Source: an uncultured Bacilli bacterium
GTDB lineage: Bacteria; Bacillota_I; Bacilli_A; RF39; UBA660
DNA length: 15,834 nt
Direction: 5' to 3'
NCBI GenBank assembly: GCA_947584105.1
Contig: CANPWK010000011.1
Span: forward strand, 1 to 15,834
This document shows, one piece after another, positions 6,801 to 14,090 of the stretch. The notes beneath the pieces are model-generated. The model had not been told where the DNA came from and did not search any database. It was given only the letters and a program-made list of their open reading frames with translations. The stretch's first letter is position 1, and each line of letters begins with the position of its first letter. The translations under genes were made by a program, and so were the position numbers.

Positions 6801-7307
6801 ATGGAGTTTTAAATATAAAAATAAAAAATTTGTTGTAGCACTAATTATTATATTATCGGTTATTGTGGTAGCATTTTCTATATTTGTTGTTGTTTTTTTC
6901 AAAAATGGTTTTAAGATTAAAAATTTCAAGTTTGGTTTAAAAATTAGCATCAATTAATATTAGATAAAACTTATGAATAAGACTTTAGTAAAATTATAAT
7001 AGATTCAACTATAAGCAAAATTTATATAAAAAATCTGATACAAATGAATTTAAAGCAATAATTCATGGAGAAAAATTCTACTAATGTAGATACAAAGGAT
7101 GATACTTTTACTGTTAAAACAACTGAAAAAAACTGTATAGGATTTTGTTTTAAACAAAAATCATCAAAAATAGAAATATATTTACCAGAAAACTATAAGG
7201 GAGATATTAATATTAAAAATTCTTATAGAGATATTATTATAGATAAATTTTTAGATGTTAATATTGATATTGAAAATGATTATGGAGATATTGAAGTTAA
7301 TAATTAA
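6801..7307 (+). pseudogene. broken DUF4097-type membrane-anchored protein gene
   Basis: Pieces of one protein appear in order but in different frames. From 6826 there is a strong membrane helix (KFVVALIIILSVIVVAFSIF and on), which ends at TAA 6955-6957. Next come LDKTYE, a TAA at 6978-6980 and DFSKIIIDSTISKIYIK. A frameshift in the A-run at 7028-7033 leads to KKSDTNEFKAIIHGEKFY. A further shift near 7080 leads to an open stretch from 7065 ending in IEIYLPENYKGDINIKNS and DIENDYGDIEVNN. The alternating D-I/GDI pattern with LPxxYxG is typical of DUF4097 (putative adhesin) beta-strand repeats. After the 7305-7307 stop, further decayed text such as DYNYEI and CLSDIIIK suggests that more repeats existed up to about 7378. 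A short 80-aa product from ATG7065 has no ribosome binding site and is unlikely to be made. Confidence 0.75.
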
Positions 7308-7566
7308 AATATAAAAAAGTGATTATAATTATGAGATTATAGTTATCTATAACATTGTTTATCAGATATTATTATTAAATAGTTATTGATATAAATACCA
7401 ATTACTTTAGATATTTGTTTTATATAAAGTAAAACTATTATATTCATTGGTTAATATTATATAACTATTTTTTATATTTAATATGAATTTATATATTTAC
7501 TATAATAAATAAAAGTGCTAAAATATTAATTAAATTTTTATAAAAATTTAATGAGGAGGCAGAAAA
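7308..7566 (+). promoter_or_regulatory. leader region of the sigma-factor unit with promoter and palindrome
   Basis: The first 70 bp are the decayed tail of the upstream pseudogene. TATAAT (7501-7506) with TTAATA (7478-7483) 17 bp upstream is a plausible promoter. Between it and the AGGAGG (7554-7559) lies a perfect 24-bp palindrome, ATTAAATTTTTA (7529-7540) followed by its exact reverse complement (7541-7552), which could be an RNA hairpin next to the ribosome binding site or a protein-binding site. Confidence 0.45.
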
Positions 7567-7785
7567 ATGGAATTAAATATAAATGCAAGCCAAAAGTTAG
7601 ATTTCAAACAAATATATGAGATGTTATTTAATATTGTTAATGATAAATATTTTTATGAATTAGTGTTAAGAGAAATTTCTGATTCTAAAAAAAGTTATAG
7701 TGAAAATCAAAATTATATAGATTTTATTAAAAGTAAAATAAAAATTCAAAGTCAAAAGGAGTTGAGAAATTATGTTGAATTATAA
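7567..7785 (+). CDS. 72-aa protein of unknown function, coupled to the sigma factor
   Basis: A small acidic-to-neutral protein predicted to be mostly helical (FKQIYEMLFNIVNDKYFYEL, then SYSENQNYIDFIKSKIKIQS), with no membrane segment and no motif I recognise. AGGAGG (7554-7559) lies 7 nt before the ATG, the strongest ribosome binding site of this unit. Its last 14 nt overlap the sigma-factor gene, whose own AAGGAG (7756-7761) is inside this frame, so translation is likely coupled. A regulatory partner of the sigma factor is an attractive guess from position alone; there is no family evidence for an anti-sigma domain. Confidence 0.65.
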   Translation: MELNINASQKLDFKQIYEMLFNIVNDKYFYELVLREISDSKKSYSENQNYIDFIKSKIKIQSQKELRNYVEL

Positions 7786-9043
7786 AAAAGCATTTAATAT
7801 TTTAAATAGTTATATAAATCAGAATTTTGCTACTATGACATCAAAGGAAGATTCTTTGAAATATTTTAAAAAATTTAGTTCTTTTTTAGAATCATATAAT
7901 TTTACTCCAGATCCAGATCTATTAATTGAATTAATAGAAAAAAATAGTTTATTTAAGCAAATGATAGATTTTATATTTGAAGGATATCAGTTACCAATTA
8001 TATCAGGAAAAATACAAAATATATTTGATGATCGTTTGTTACTTTCAATAATTGATATTTATTGTATGCTGAATAATATTGAGGTAAAAGAATTTGACGA
8101 TGATTATGAGAATTTTGAATATGACATAGATGATAGCCTAGAAATGTATTTTAAAGATATTAGTAAAAAACCTTTATTAACTGAGTCTCAGCAAAGAGAA
8201 CTTGCTAAAAAAACTGCTTATGGTGATAAAAAAGCTAGGAGTCAATTTATTGAAAGCAATCTAAGATTAGTTGTTGCTATTGCAAAAAGATATAATAATC
8301 TTGGTTTATCTTTTTTGGATCTTATTCAAGAAGGAAATTTAGGTTTAGTGAAAGCGGTGGATAAATATGATTCATCTTTAGGATGTAAATTTTCAACATA
8401 TGCCTCATATTGGATTAAAGCTGAAATTACTAGAGCAATTGCAGAAAGAGGTAGAAATATCAAAGTGCCAGTCAATAAATATTGGAATATATTATCCATT
8501 AAGAATGCTATAGCTGAATTAAAAATCAAGTTAAATAGAAAACCAACTGTTGATGAAGTGGCAAAGGAATTAAATATGACTATATCTGAAATAAAAAGTT
8601 TATATAATGTTCATTTAACTACATTAAGTATAAATACATTGATTGGAACTGATGCTGATATAGAATTAGAGGATTTGATTCCTGATAATGAAGTTACACC
8701 AGAGGATTTGGCTGTAGCAAGTACATTATTAGATAATGTTAAACTTTTGTTTAAACAGTGTAATTTAGATCAAAGAACTATAGATATTTTAATGTTAAGA
8801 TATGGATTTAATGGTCAGAATCCTATGACTTTGGAGGAAGTAGGGGAAAAGTATCATTTAACCAGAGAAAGAGTCCGACAAATTGAAGCAATAGCATTGA
8901 GGAAAATTAGAAATTCTAAATATATCAAACAATTGGCAGTATATATGGATTATCCAAACAAGGCTATAGATAATATAGATAAATTTAGAGAAAAGTATGG
9001 AGAATGTTTGAATTCAACTAAGGCATATTTAAAAAGATTATAG
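7772..9043 (+). CDS. divergent sigma-70 family RNA polymerase sigma factor
   Basis: A 423-residue sigma factor directing RNA polymerase to promoters. After an unusual helical N-terminal domain (1-115) with an acidic stretch at about 106-120, region 1.2 begins near 121 (DSLEMYFKDISKKPLLTESQ). Region 2 spans about 152-236 with LRLVVAIAKRY and DLIQEGNLGLVKAVDKYD (core binding) and YASYWIKAEITRAIAERGRN (-10 melting and recognition). Region 3 follows to about 325, and region 4 ends with the -35-reading helix-turn-helix TLEEVGEKYHLTRERVRQIE at 353-372. In region 2.4 the usual WWIRQAITRAIA is YWIKAEITRAIA: the first Trp is Tyr and the -12-contacting Gln is Ala217. It may be an alternative (group 2/3-like) sigma or a divergent primary one. 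AAGGAG is 10 nt before ATG. Confidence 0.85.
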   Translation: MLNYKKAFNILNSYINQNFATMTSKEDSLKYFKKFSSFLESYNFTPDPDLLIELIEKNSLFKQMIDFIFEGYQLPIISGKIQNIFDDRLLLSIIDIYCMLNNIEVKEFDDDYENFEYDIDDSLEMYFKDISKKPLLTESQQRELAKKTAYGDKKARSQFIESNLRLVVAIAKRYNNLGLSFLDLIQEGNLGLVKAVDKYDSSLGCKFSTYASYWIKAEITRAIAERGRNIKVPVNKYWNILSIKNAIAELKIKLNRKPTVDEVAKELNMTISEIKSLYNVHLTTLSINTLIGTDADIELEDLIPDNEVTPEDLAVASTLLDNVKLLFKQCNLDQRTIDILMLRYGFNGQNPMTLEEVGEKYHLTRERVRQIEAIALRKIRNSKYIKQLAVYMDYPNKAIDNIDKFREKYGECLNSTKAYLKRL

Positions 9044-9088
9044 TAAAGATAAAAAAATATGTTAAAATTAAGTTAATAATAAATATTG

Positions 9089-9122
9089 TACTTGCTGTAA
9101 ATAGTTACTTGCTGTAAATAGT
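9089..9122 (+). repeat. 17-bp perfect tandem duplication
   Basis: TACTTGCTGTAAATAGT occurs twice back to back (9089-9105 and 9106-9122). The second copy ends 9 bp before the -35 of the pheST promoter. It may be a recent slippage duplication or a duplicated regulator site. Confidence 0.85.
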
Positions 9123-9131
9123 TAAGAGGTA

Positions 9132-9160
9132 TTGACAAAGTAGTAAAAAAATTATATAAT
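9132..9160 (+). promoter_or_regulatory. consensus sigma-A promoter of pheST
   Basis: TTGACA (9132-9137) and TATAAT (9155-9160) are perfect, with a 17-bp spacer. Transcription would start at about 9167, just before the T-box leader. Confidence 0.92.
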
Positions 9161-9166
9161 CTATTT

Positions 9167-9386
9167 ATATTTTTTGATGAAGAAGTTATCTAAGTAGTTA
9201 ATTTGAAACTCTGTACAGGAATTTATGGCCATTGACTGAGAACCATAATAGAAAGGCAAATTAATGAATTTCAATAATGGAATCAAATCGTGAAAGAGCG
9301 TTAATCTACAAGAGGTAGTATAAATACTATAAAAAAAGGTGGTACCACGAGTAATTCGTCCTTTATGGATGTTTTGCTCGTTTTTT
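9167..9386 (+). promoter_or_regulatory. T-box riboswitch sensing uncharged tRNA-Phe
   Basis: The conserved T-box AAGGTGGTACCACG (9336-9349) is present. The antiterminator can be drawn exactly: AAAGG (9335-9339) pairs CCTTT (9360-9364), ACGA (9347-9350) pairs TCGT (9356-9359), and the 7-nt bulge TGGTACC (9340-9346) offers the UGGN that pairs with the tRNA acceptor end. T9343 fits an A discriminator base. The likely specifier codon is UUC (Phe) at 9270-9272 in GAATTTCAA, on the 3' side of stem I. The specifier position is inferred by eye from its surroundings and the downstream genes. Confidence 0.9.
9347..9386 (+). terminator. T-box-controlled intrinsic terminator
   Basis: ACGAG (9347-9351) pairs CTCGT (9377-9381), with an inner helix CGTCC (9357-9361)/GGATG (9367-9371), followed by a T-run (9381-9386). 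It shares ACGA and CC with the antiterminator, so the two are mutually exclusive. Confidence 0.88.
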
Positions 9387-9446
9387 ATTATTTATAGAAA
9401 TAACTAGTTTAGATAATAATTTTAATAAAAGAAAGGATGATAATTT

Positions 9447-10484
9447 ATGAAAGAAAAATTAGAAGATATTAAAATTAAAGGATTAAAAAAAATTGAAAAT
9501 ATTAAAAATATTTCTGAACTTGAAGATGTTAGAAAAGAATTAACTGGTAAAAAAAGTGAGTTATCACAAGTATTAAAGTCAATGAGCAGTTTATCTAATG
9601 AAGATAAAAAATCAATTGGGATGTTTACAACAGAGATAAAAAATTTATTTATAGATAAATTACATGGGAAGGAAGAAGAAATTATTTCATCTATGAGTGT
9701 ATTAGATGGACCTATTGATTTGACTTTGCCTGGTCATAAGGTTAATGAAGGAGCACTTCATCCAATTACTCAAATGAAGTATGATTTAAATGATGCTTTT
9801 TTATCGTTAGGATTTGATTTATATAGTGAGGATGATATTAGTAGTGAAAAATATGCTTTTGATAATTTGAATTTTGCTAAAGATCACCCTGCTAGAGAGT
9901 CTATGGATACTTATTGGATAGAGGGAACAGAGGCAAAATCTGGGGCAGAGAGATTATGCTTAAGGCCACATTTAACTGGGGGATCTGTAAGATATTTAAT
10001 GCGTCATGGAGCACCAGCAAGATTTGTTTATCCAGGAGGAGCATATAGAAATGAAACTACTGATGCTAGACATGAAAGGGCATTTGTTCAATATGAAGCC
10101 TTAATTGTTGATAAAGATATATCATTTTCATCAGGAATGGTAATGATTCAAACTATTTTAGAGAAAGTATTTGGTAGAAAAATAAATACTAGAATGAGAG
10201 AAGGATTTTTCCCATTTACTGAACCAGGATATGAAATAGATATGGAATGTTTAGTTTGTGGTGGAAAAGGATGCAAGGTATGTAATCATAATGGTTGGAT
10301 TGAAGTTATGCCAGGGGGAGTTATTCACCCTAATGTCTTAAAATCAGCAGGACTTAATCCAGAAGAGTGGACAGGTTTTTATATTAATATAGGATTAGAT
10401 CGACTAGTAATGATGCGATATGGAGTAGATGATGTCAGATTATTTCATAGTGCAGATTTAAGATTTTTAAAACAATTTAAATAG
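9447..10484 (+). CDS. pheS: phenylalanyl-tRNA synthetase alpha subunit
   Basis: The catalytic subunit of the alpha2-beta2 PheRS that charges tRNA-Phe. At 345 residues it has the usual length: an N-terminal coiled coil (about 1-85), then the class II core with HPITQM (105-110) and LNFAKDHPARESMDTYWI (141-158), motif 2-region FFPFTEPGYEIDM (254-266), and motif 3 GLDRLVMMRYGVDDVR (316-331). A Cys cluster CLVCGGKGCKVC (Cys268, 271, 276, 279) fits a zinc-binding loop seen in some PheS proteins. Odd: the segment expected to read TSPxQxR is HLTGGSVRYL (175-184), with PARFVYPGGAYRNETTDARH after it, so the Phe/ATP pocket belongs to a divergent subtype. An AAAGGATG ribosome binding site precedes the ATG. 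Expression is set by the T-box, and pheT follows 13 nt later. Confidence 0.95.
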   Translation: MKEKLEDIKIKGLKKIENIKNISELEDVRKELTGKKSELSQVLKSMSSLSNEDKKSIGMFTTEIKNLFIDKLHGKEEEIISSMSVLDGPIDLTLPGHKVNEGALHPITQMKYDLNDAFLSLGFDLYSEDDISSEKYAFDNLNFAKDHPARESMDTYWIEGTEAKSGAERLCLRPHLTGGSVRYLMRHGAPARFVYPGGAYRNETTDARHERAFVQYEALIVDKDISFSSGMVMIQTILEKVFGRKINTRMREGFFPFTEPGYEIDMECLVCGGKGCKVCNHNGWIEVMPGGVIHPNVLKSAGLNPEEWTGFYINIGLDRLVMMRYGVDDVRLFHSADLRFLKQFK

Positions 10485-10497
10485 GAAGGACGATAAT

Positions 10498-12921
10498 ATG
10501 AGAGTATCATTAAGATTAATAAAAAAATATGTTGAATTACCTAAAGATTTAACTGATCAACAAATCGCAGCAGATTTAACGCTTCGTACTGTTGAAGTTG
10601 AAAATGTCGAAAATACTGCTTTAAAATATCATGATATTGTAGTTGGTAAAATTTTAGAAATAAAAAAGCATCCTAATGCTGATAGATTAAAAATATGTAT
10701 TACTGATATTGGTACTGATAATCCAGTTCAAATAGTATGTGGGGGTACGAATCTTTATGAAAATGAATTGGTTGTGGTATCAAAACCAGGAGCTTATGTT
10801 GTATGGCATGGTGAAGGTGAACCAGTAAAGGTTAAAGAAACTAAAATGAGAGGTGAGGCTTCCTATGGTATGATTTGTGCCGCTTCTGAAGTTTATTTGA
10901 ATGATTTTTTCCCTGCTTTAGAAGAAACTGAAATAGTAGATTTAAAGGGTATTAATTGTAATCCTGGAGATAATATAGCTGATGTAATCGATATGAATGA
11001 TACAGTATTAGAAATAGATAATAAATCTTTATCTAATAGGCCAGATTTATGGGGACATTACGGAATTGCTAGAGAATTATCAGCTATATATAATGTGCCT
11101 TTAAAAGAATTACCTAATTATGATATAGATAAAGATTTACCTAAATATAATGTTGAAATAAAAGAACCAGATAAATGTAATAGATATGTTGGAGTAGAAA
11201 TAGATGGAATTTATGAAAAAGAATCTCCAATATGGATGAAGGCATTATTATCTAAAACAGGGCAAAGACCAATAAATGCAATTGTAGATATTACTAATTA
11301 TGTAATGATGGTTGTAGGGCAACCACTTCATGCTTTTGATAGAACTCATGTAAATGGGGAAAAAATAATAGTTAGAAATGCTTTTGAAAATGAGGAATTA
11401 TTATTACTTGATAATAATAAAATACAACTTACTAAAGATGATTTAGTTATATGTGATGAAAATGATGCTATGGCTTTAGCTGGTATTCGTGGTGGGAAAA
11501 AGGATTCTATTTTACCTAATACGACAGGAATTGTATTAGAAGTGGCTAATTTTACAGCCTCAACAATTAGAAAAACAGGGAAAAGATTTGCAGAGAAGAC
11601 AGAGTCATCTATTAGATATGAAAAAGGAATAGATACTCAAAGAGTTGATCAGGGTTTAAATTTAGCTTTACAACTAATTAAAGAAATTTTTCCTGATAGT
11701 AAAATTATTAAATATTCAGATACTTATAAACATGAAACTAAACAAAATAAAATTAAAGTAAGTGAAGAGTTTTTAAATAAAAGATTAGGAAAAGTAATAT
11801 CAAGAGATAAAATAAATCAAATTTTAACTTCCCTTGGTTATAAATTATCTTATAATAATGGTGAATATGATATTGTAGTTCCAAGTTGGAGATCAACAGG
11901 TGATGTAGTAATTAAAGATGATGTAATGGGGGATATTGCTAGAATACTTTCATTTGATAGTTTTGATGCTAAACCAATTTCTATTAAAATAGAACATGCT
12001 ATAAAACAAAACGATGTATTACTTGATAGAAAAATAAGGGAGTATTTATCATATAGATGTGGTTTTTATGAAATTTATACTTATCCTTGGATAGATGAAA
12101 AATATATTAAGATAGCTAAAATAGATATGGATTTATCTTTAAAATTGGCAACTCCACCTGCACCAGAATTAGCATATTTAAGAAGCTCTTTAATACCAGG
12201 AATGTTAGAAGCTATTTGTAAAAATTTAAGATATTATGATGAATTTAAATTATTTGAAGTTAAACAAGTTTATAAAAAGGGTGATTATAGACCTTCATCA
12301 ACAGATGAAATATTACCAATTCAAGAAAATTATTTAACAGGATGTATAGTAGGTAAAAATGCTCAAAATATATTTTTTGAAGCAAAAGGTGTTTTAGAAA
12401 ACATGGCAAGGTATTGCCATATGGAAAATATTAAATTAGAACAATTACAAAAACCAAATTGGGCTGATGTTAATGCGTATTTAAATGTTACTATTAATAA
12501 TAAGATTATAGGCTCTTTAGGATTATTATCATATCAAGTTATGAATGAATCAAAAATTAAAAGAACTAATGTAGCAATGTTTGAGATAAATATGGATAAA
12601 TTAATACCATATAACTCAAGAACTAATAAATATGAAAAATTACCAGAGTTACCATTAGTAGAAAAAGATTTATCGGTTTTAGTTGATGAAAATATTAAAT
12701 GGATTAACATAGAAGAAAGTATAAAATCTTTAGTTAAAGAAATAGAGTTTGTTGATGAATACAAAGGTAATCAAATACCTGAAGGGAAAAAATCTATTAC
12801 TTTAAAAATTAGGATGATTAATGAAGGAACTACGATGACATCAGAACAAATAAATAAAAAGATGAATAGTATATTGAAGGTTTTAGAGAAGAAATGTGGA
12901 GCTATACTTCGTGAAGAATAA
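10498..12921 (+). CDS. pheT: phenylalanyl-tRNA synthetase beta subunit
   Basis: The 807-residue structural, tRNA-binding and editing subunit of PheRS. The order of domains is complete: the N-terminal MRVSLRLIKKYVELP, an EMAP/OB-fold tRNA-binding domain (about 40-150, with HPNADRLKI and VCGGTN), the B3/B4 editing domain (about 210-380, with RPINAIVDITNYVMMVVGQP and HAFD), the B5 DNA-binding-like domain (about 400-475), the catalytic-like core, and a C-terminal ferredoxin-fold anticodon-binding domain (about 712-806, PLVEKDLSVLVDE). The length is typical. GGAAGGA lies before the ATG. It is co-transcribed with pheS and is the last intact gene of that unit; no terminator is visible before the bile salt hydrolase remnant 46 nt downstream, so read-through into it is likely. 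Confidence 0.96.
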   Translation: MRVSLRLIKKYVELPKDLTDQQIAADLTLRTVEVENVENTALKYHDIVVGKILEIKKHPNADRLKICITDIGTDNPVQIVCGGTNLYENELVVVSKPGAYVVWHGEGEPVKVKETKMRGEASYGMICAASEVYLNDFFPALEETEIVDLKGINCNPGDNIADVIDMNDTVLEIDNKSLSNRPDLWGHYGIARELSAIYNVPLKELPNYDIDKDLPKYNVEIKEPDKCNRYVGVEIDGIYEKESPIWMKALLSKTGQRPINAIVDITNYVMMVVGQPLHAFDRTHVNGEKIIVRNAFENEELLLLDNNKIQLTKDDLVICDENDAMALAGIRGGKKDSILPNTTGIVLEVANFTASTIRKTGKRFAEKTESSIRYEKGIDTQRVDQGLNLALQLIKEIFPDSKIIKYSDTYKHETKQNKIKVSEEFLNKRLGKVISRDKINQILTSLGYKLSYNNGEYDIVVPSWRSTGDVVIKDDVMGDIARILSFDSFDAKPISIKIEHAIKQNDVLLDRKIREYLSYRCGFYEIYTYPWIDEKYIKIAKIDMDLSLKLATPPAPELAYLRSSLIPGMLEAICKNLRYYDEFKLFEVKQVYKKGDYRPSSTDEILPIQENYLTGCIVGKNAQNIFFEAKGVLENMARYCHMENIKLEQLQKPNWADVNAYLNVTINNKIIGSLGLLSYQVMNESKIKRTNVAMFEINMDKLIPYNSRTNKYEKLPELPLVEKDLSVLVDENIKWINIEESIKSLVKEIEFVDEYKGNQIPEGKKSITLKIRMINEGTTMTSEQINKKMNSILKVLEKKCGAILREE

Positions 12922-12967
12922 ATAATAACAAAATTAATATGATGATTTAAAAAAAGGAGAAAATACT

Positions 12968-13202
12968 ATGTGTACAGCTATAACTTATAGTAAGAAAAAT
13001 CATTATTTTGGTAGAAATTTTGATTTGGAATATTCTTATAAGGAAAGTGACAATAACACCTAGAAATTATATTTTTAAATTTAGACAGGTAAATGATATT
13101 AATTCACATTATGCTATGATTGGTATGGCTTATGTAACAGATAATTATCCATTGTATTATGATTTAATTAAAGATCAACAGATATTAATGGTTAATTCTT
13201 AA
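12968..13202 (+). pseudogene. frameshifted and truncated bile salt hydrolase (choloylglycine hydrolase)
   Basis: ATG12968, with AAAAAAGGAGA just upstream, starts MCTAITYSKKNHYFGRNFDL, the canonical amino end of conjugated bile acid hydrolases: Cys2 nucleophile, Arg16, Asp19. This frame stops at TAG 13061-13063 after 31 codons. The expected continuation appears one frame over: VTITPRNYIFKFR and SHYAMIGMAYVTDNYPLYYD, ending at TAA 13200-13202. The frameshift lies near 13044-13047 (between SYKE and VTITPRN). The family is about 320 residues, and nothing after about residue 75 remains; the last residues already look eroded versions of the NEKGLxMAGLNF segment. Catalytic residues beyond this point are missing, so no active enzyme can be made. 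The start codon and ribosome binding site are still good, which suggests fairly recent decay. Confidence 0.92.
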
Positions 13203-13253
13203 TATTTTAATTGTTAGTATATAAATTAATAAAAATTTATATTTGTAATATAG

Positions 13254-13285
13254 AAGTAGACACAAAATGATGTGTTTACTTTTTT
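13254..13285 (+). terminator. intrinsic terminator closing the pheST region
   Basis: AAGTAGACACA (13254-13264) and TGTGTTTACTT (13271-13281) pair over 11 bp with one G-U, a 6-nt loop, and T13280-13285. It separates the pheST/pseudogene transcript from the two-component genes. Confidence 0.88.
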
Positions 13286-13349
13286 ATATAATTATTATAA
13301 GTAATTTAGAAAAATGAAAATCATCTTTACAATCTTTTAAATGTTTATA

Positions 13350-13363
13350 TTACAAAAATGTAA
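13350..13363 (+). promoter_or_regulatory. BceR-type operator before the response regulator gene
   Basis: TTACAAAAATGTAA fits the TNACA-N4-TGTAA inverted repeat described for BceR-like regulators. It is 38 bp (start to start) before the -10 TATAAT and covers roughly -50 to -37, an activator position. A weaker copy, TTACAATCTTTTAA (13327-13340), starts 23 bp upstream. Confidence 0.7.
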
Positions 13364-13384
13364 GATAGATTTAGTTATTATACG

Positions 13385-13393
13385 TGGTATAAT
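13385..13393 (+). promoter_or_regulatory. extended -10 promoter of the two-component operon
   Basis: TGGTATAAT is a perfect extended -10. The -35 position (13365-13370, ATAGAT) matches poorly, consistent with dependence on an activator at the operator just upstream. Confidence 0.7.
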
Positions 13394-13415
13394 AATATTT
13401 AGAATGTGGTGAAAT

Positions 13416-14090
13416 ATGAACAAAATTATGATAGTTGAAGATGAAGAATTAATCTGTAATGAACTTTCTCAACTTTTGGAAAATAATAATTATGAAGCAA
13501 TCATTTTAAATGATTTTAAAAATGCTTTAAATGAAATATTAGAAGTATTGCCAGATTTAATTTTACTTGATATAAATATCCCTTTTATAAATGGCGAAGC
13601 ATTATTACAAAATTTAAGGAAAGAATCTAATATTCCGGTTATTATGGTTACAAGTATTAATTCAGAAATGGATGAAGCGTTATCTATTTCTTACGGCGCA
13701 GATGATTATATTATAAAACCATATAATCCTAATATTTTACTATTAAGAATAGGAGCTGTATTAAAAAGAACAAAGACAAATTACAATACAAATGGCAATG
13801 AACTAACTTATAAAGAATTAAAATTTGATTTTCAAAAAGGAATAATTAAGAAAGATGGTATTGAAATAGAATTAACGAAAAATGAAATGATTATTTTTTC
13901 CTATTTACTAAATAATCAAAATAAAATTGTAACTCGTGATGAACTTATGACAGCTTTATGGGATAATACTTATTATGTTAATGAAAATGCTTTAACAGTT
14001 AATATAAGTAGACTCCGAAATAAATTAAAAGAAATAGGTTATGCTGATGCAATAGATACAAGAAAAGGACTAGGGTACATTTTATCATGA
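13416..14090 (+). CDS. BceR-like OmpR-family response regulator
   Basis: A 224-residue response regulator that would switch on a peptide-antibiotic transporter when phosphorylated by the adjacent kinase. The receiver domain (1-115) has the acidic pocket Glu8-Asp9, phosphoacceptor Asp52 in LILLDINIPFING, Thr79 in IMVTS and Lys101-Pro102. The DNA-binding winged helix (about 128-224) carries ELTKNEMIIFSYLL, VTRDELMTALWD and LTVNISRLRNKLKE, typical of the OmpR/PhoB class. The gene ends in ATGA overlapping the kinase start. Downstream lies a BceA-like ATPase gene with the same operator motif as this gene's own promoter, so autoregulation is likely. The ribosome binding site (GGTGA, 13409-13413) is weak. 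The Bce assignment rests on the kinase type and gene order. Confidence 0.88.
   Translation: MNKIMIVEDEELICNELSQLLENNNYEAIILNDFKNALNEILEVLPDLILLDINIPFINGEALLQNLRKESNIPVIMVTSINSEMDEALSISYGADDYIIKPYNPNILLLRIGAVLKRTKTNYNTNGNELTYKELKFDFQKGIIKKDGIEIELTKNEMIIFSYLLNNQNKIVTRDELMTALWDNTYYVNENALTVNISRLRNKLKEIGYADAIDTRKGLGYILS

Noticed and set aside
7065..7307. 80-aa frame as an independent small gene
   Set aside because: It lacks a ribosome binding site and is clearly the middle of the DUF4097-type protein whose other parts lie in neighbouring frames.
7397..7450. Nested inverted repeats ACCAAT/ATTGGT and TACTTTA/TAAAGTA
   Set aside because: Short arms, an uneven internal loop and AT-rich context; not better than chance by eye.
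12534..12764. Open frames antisense to pheT, leuA, the ALDH and the sigma factor
   Set aside because: They lie entirely within strongly supported genes on the + strand and show no recognisable motif or ribosome binding site.
13008..13202. 64-aa frame as an independent gene
   Set aside because: Its first residues are an out-of-frame reading of the bile salt hydrolase start; the rest continues that protein after a frameshift.
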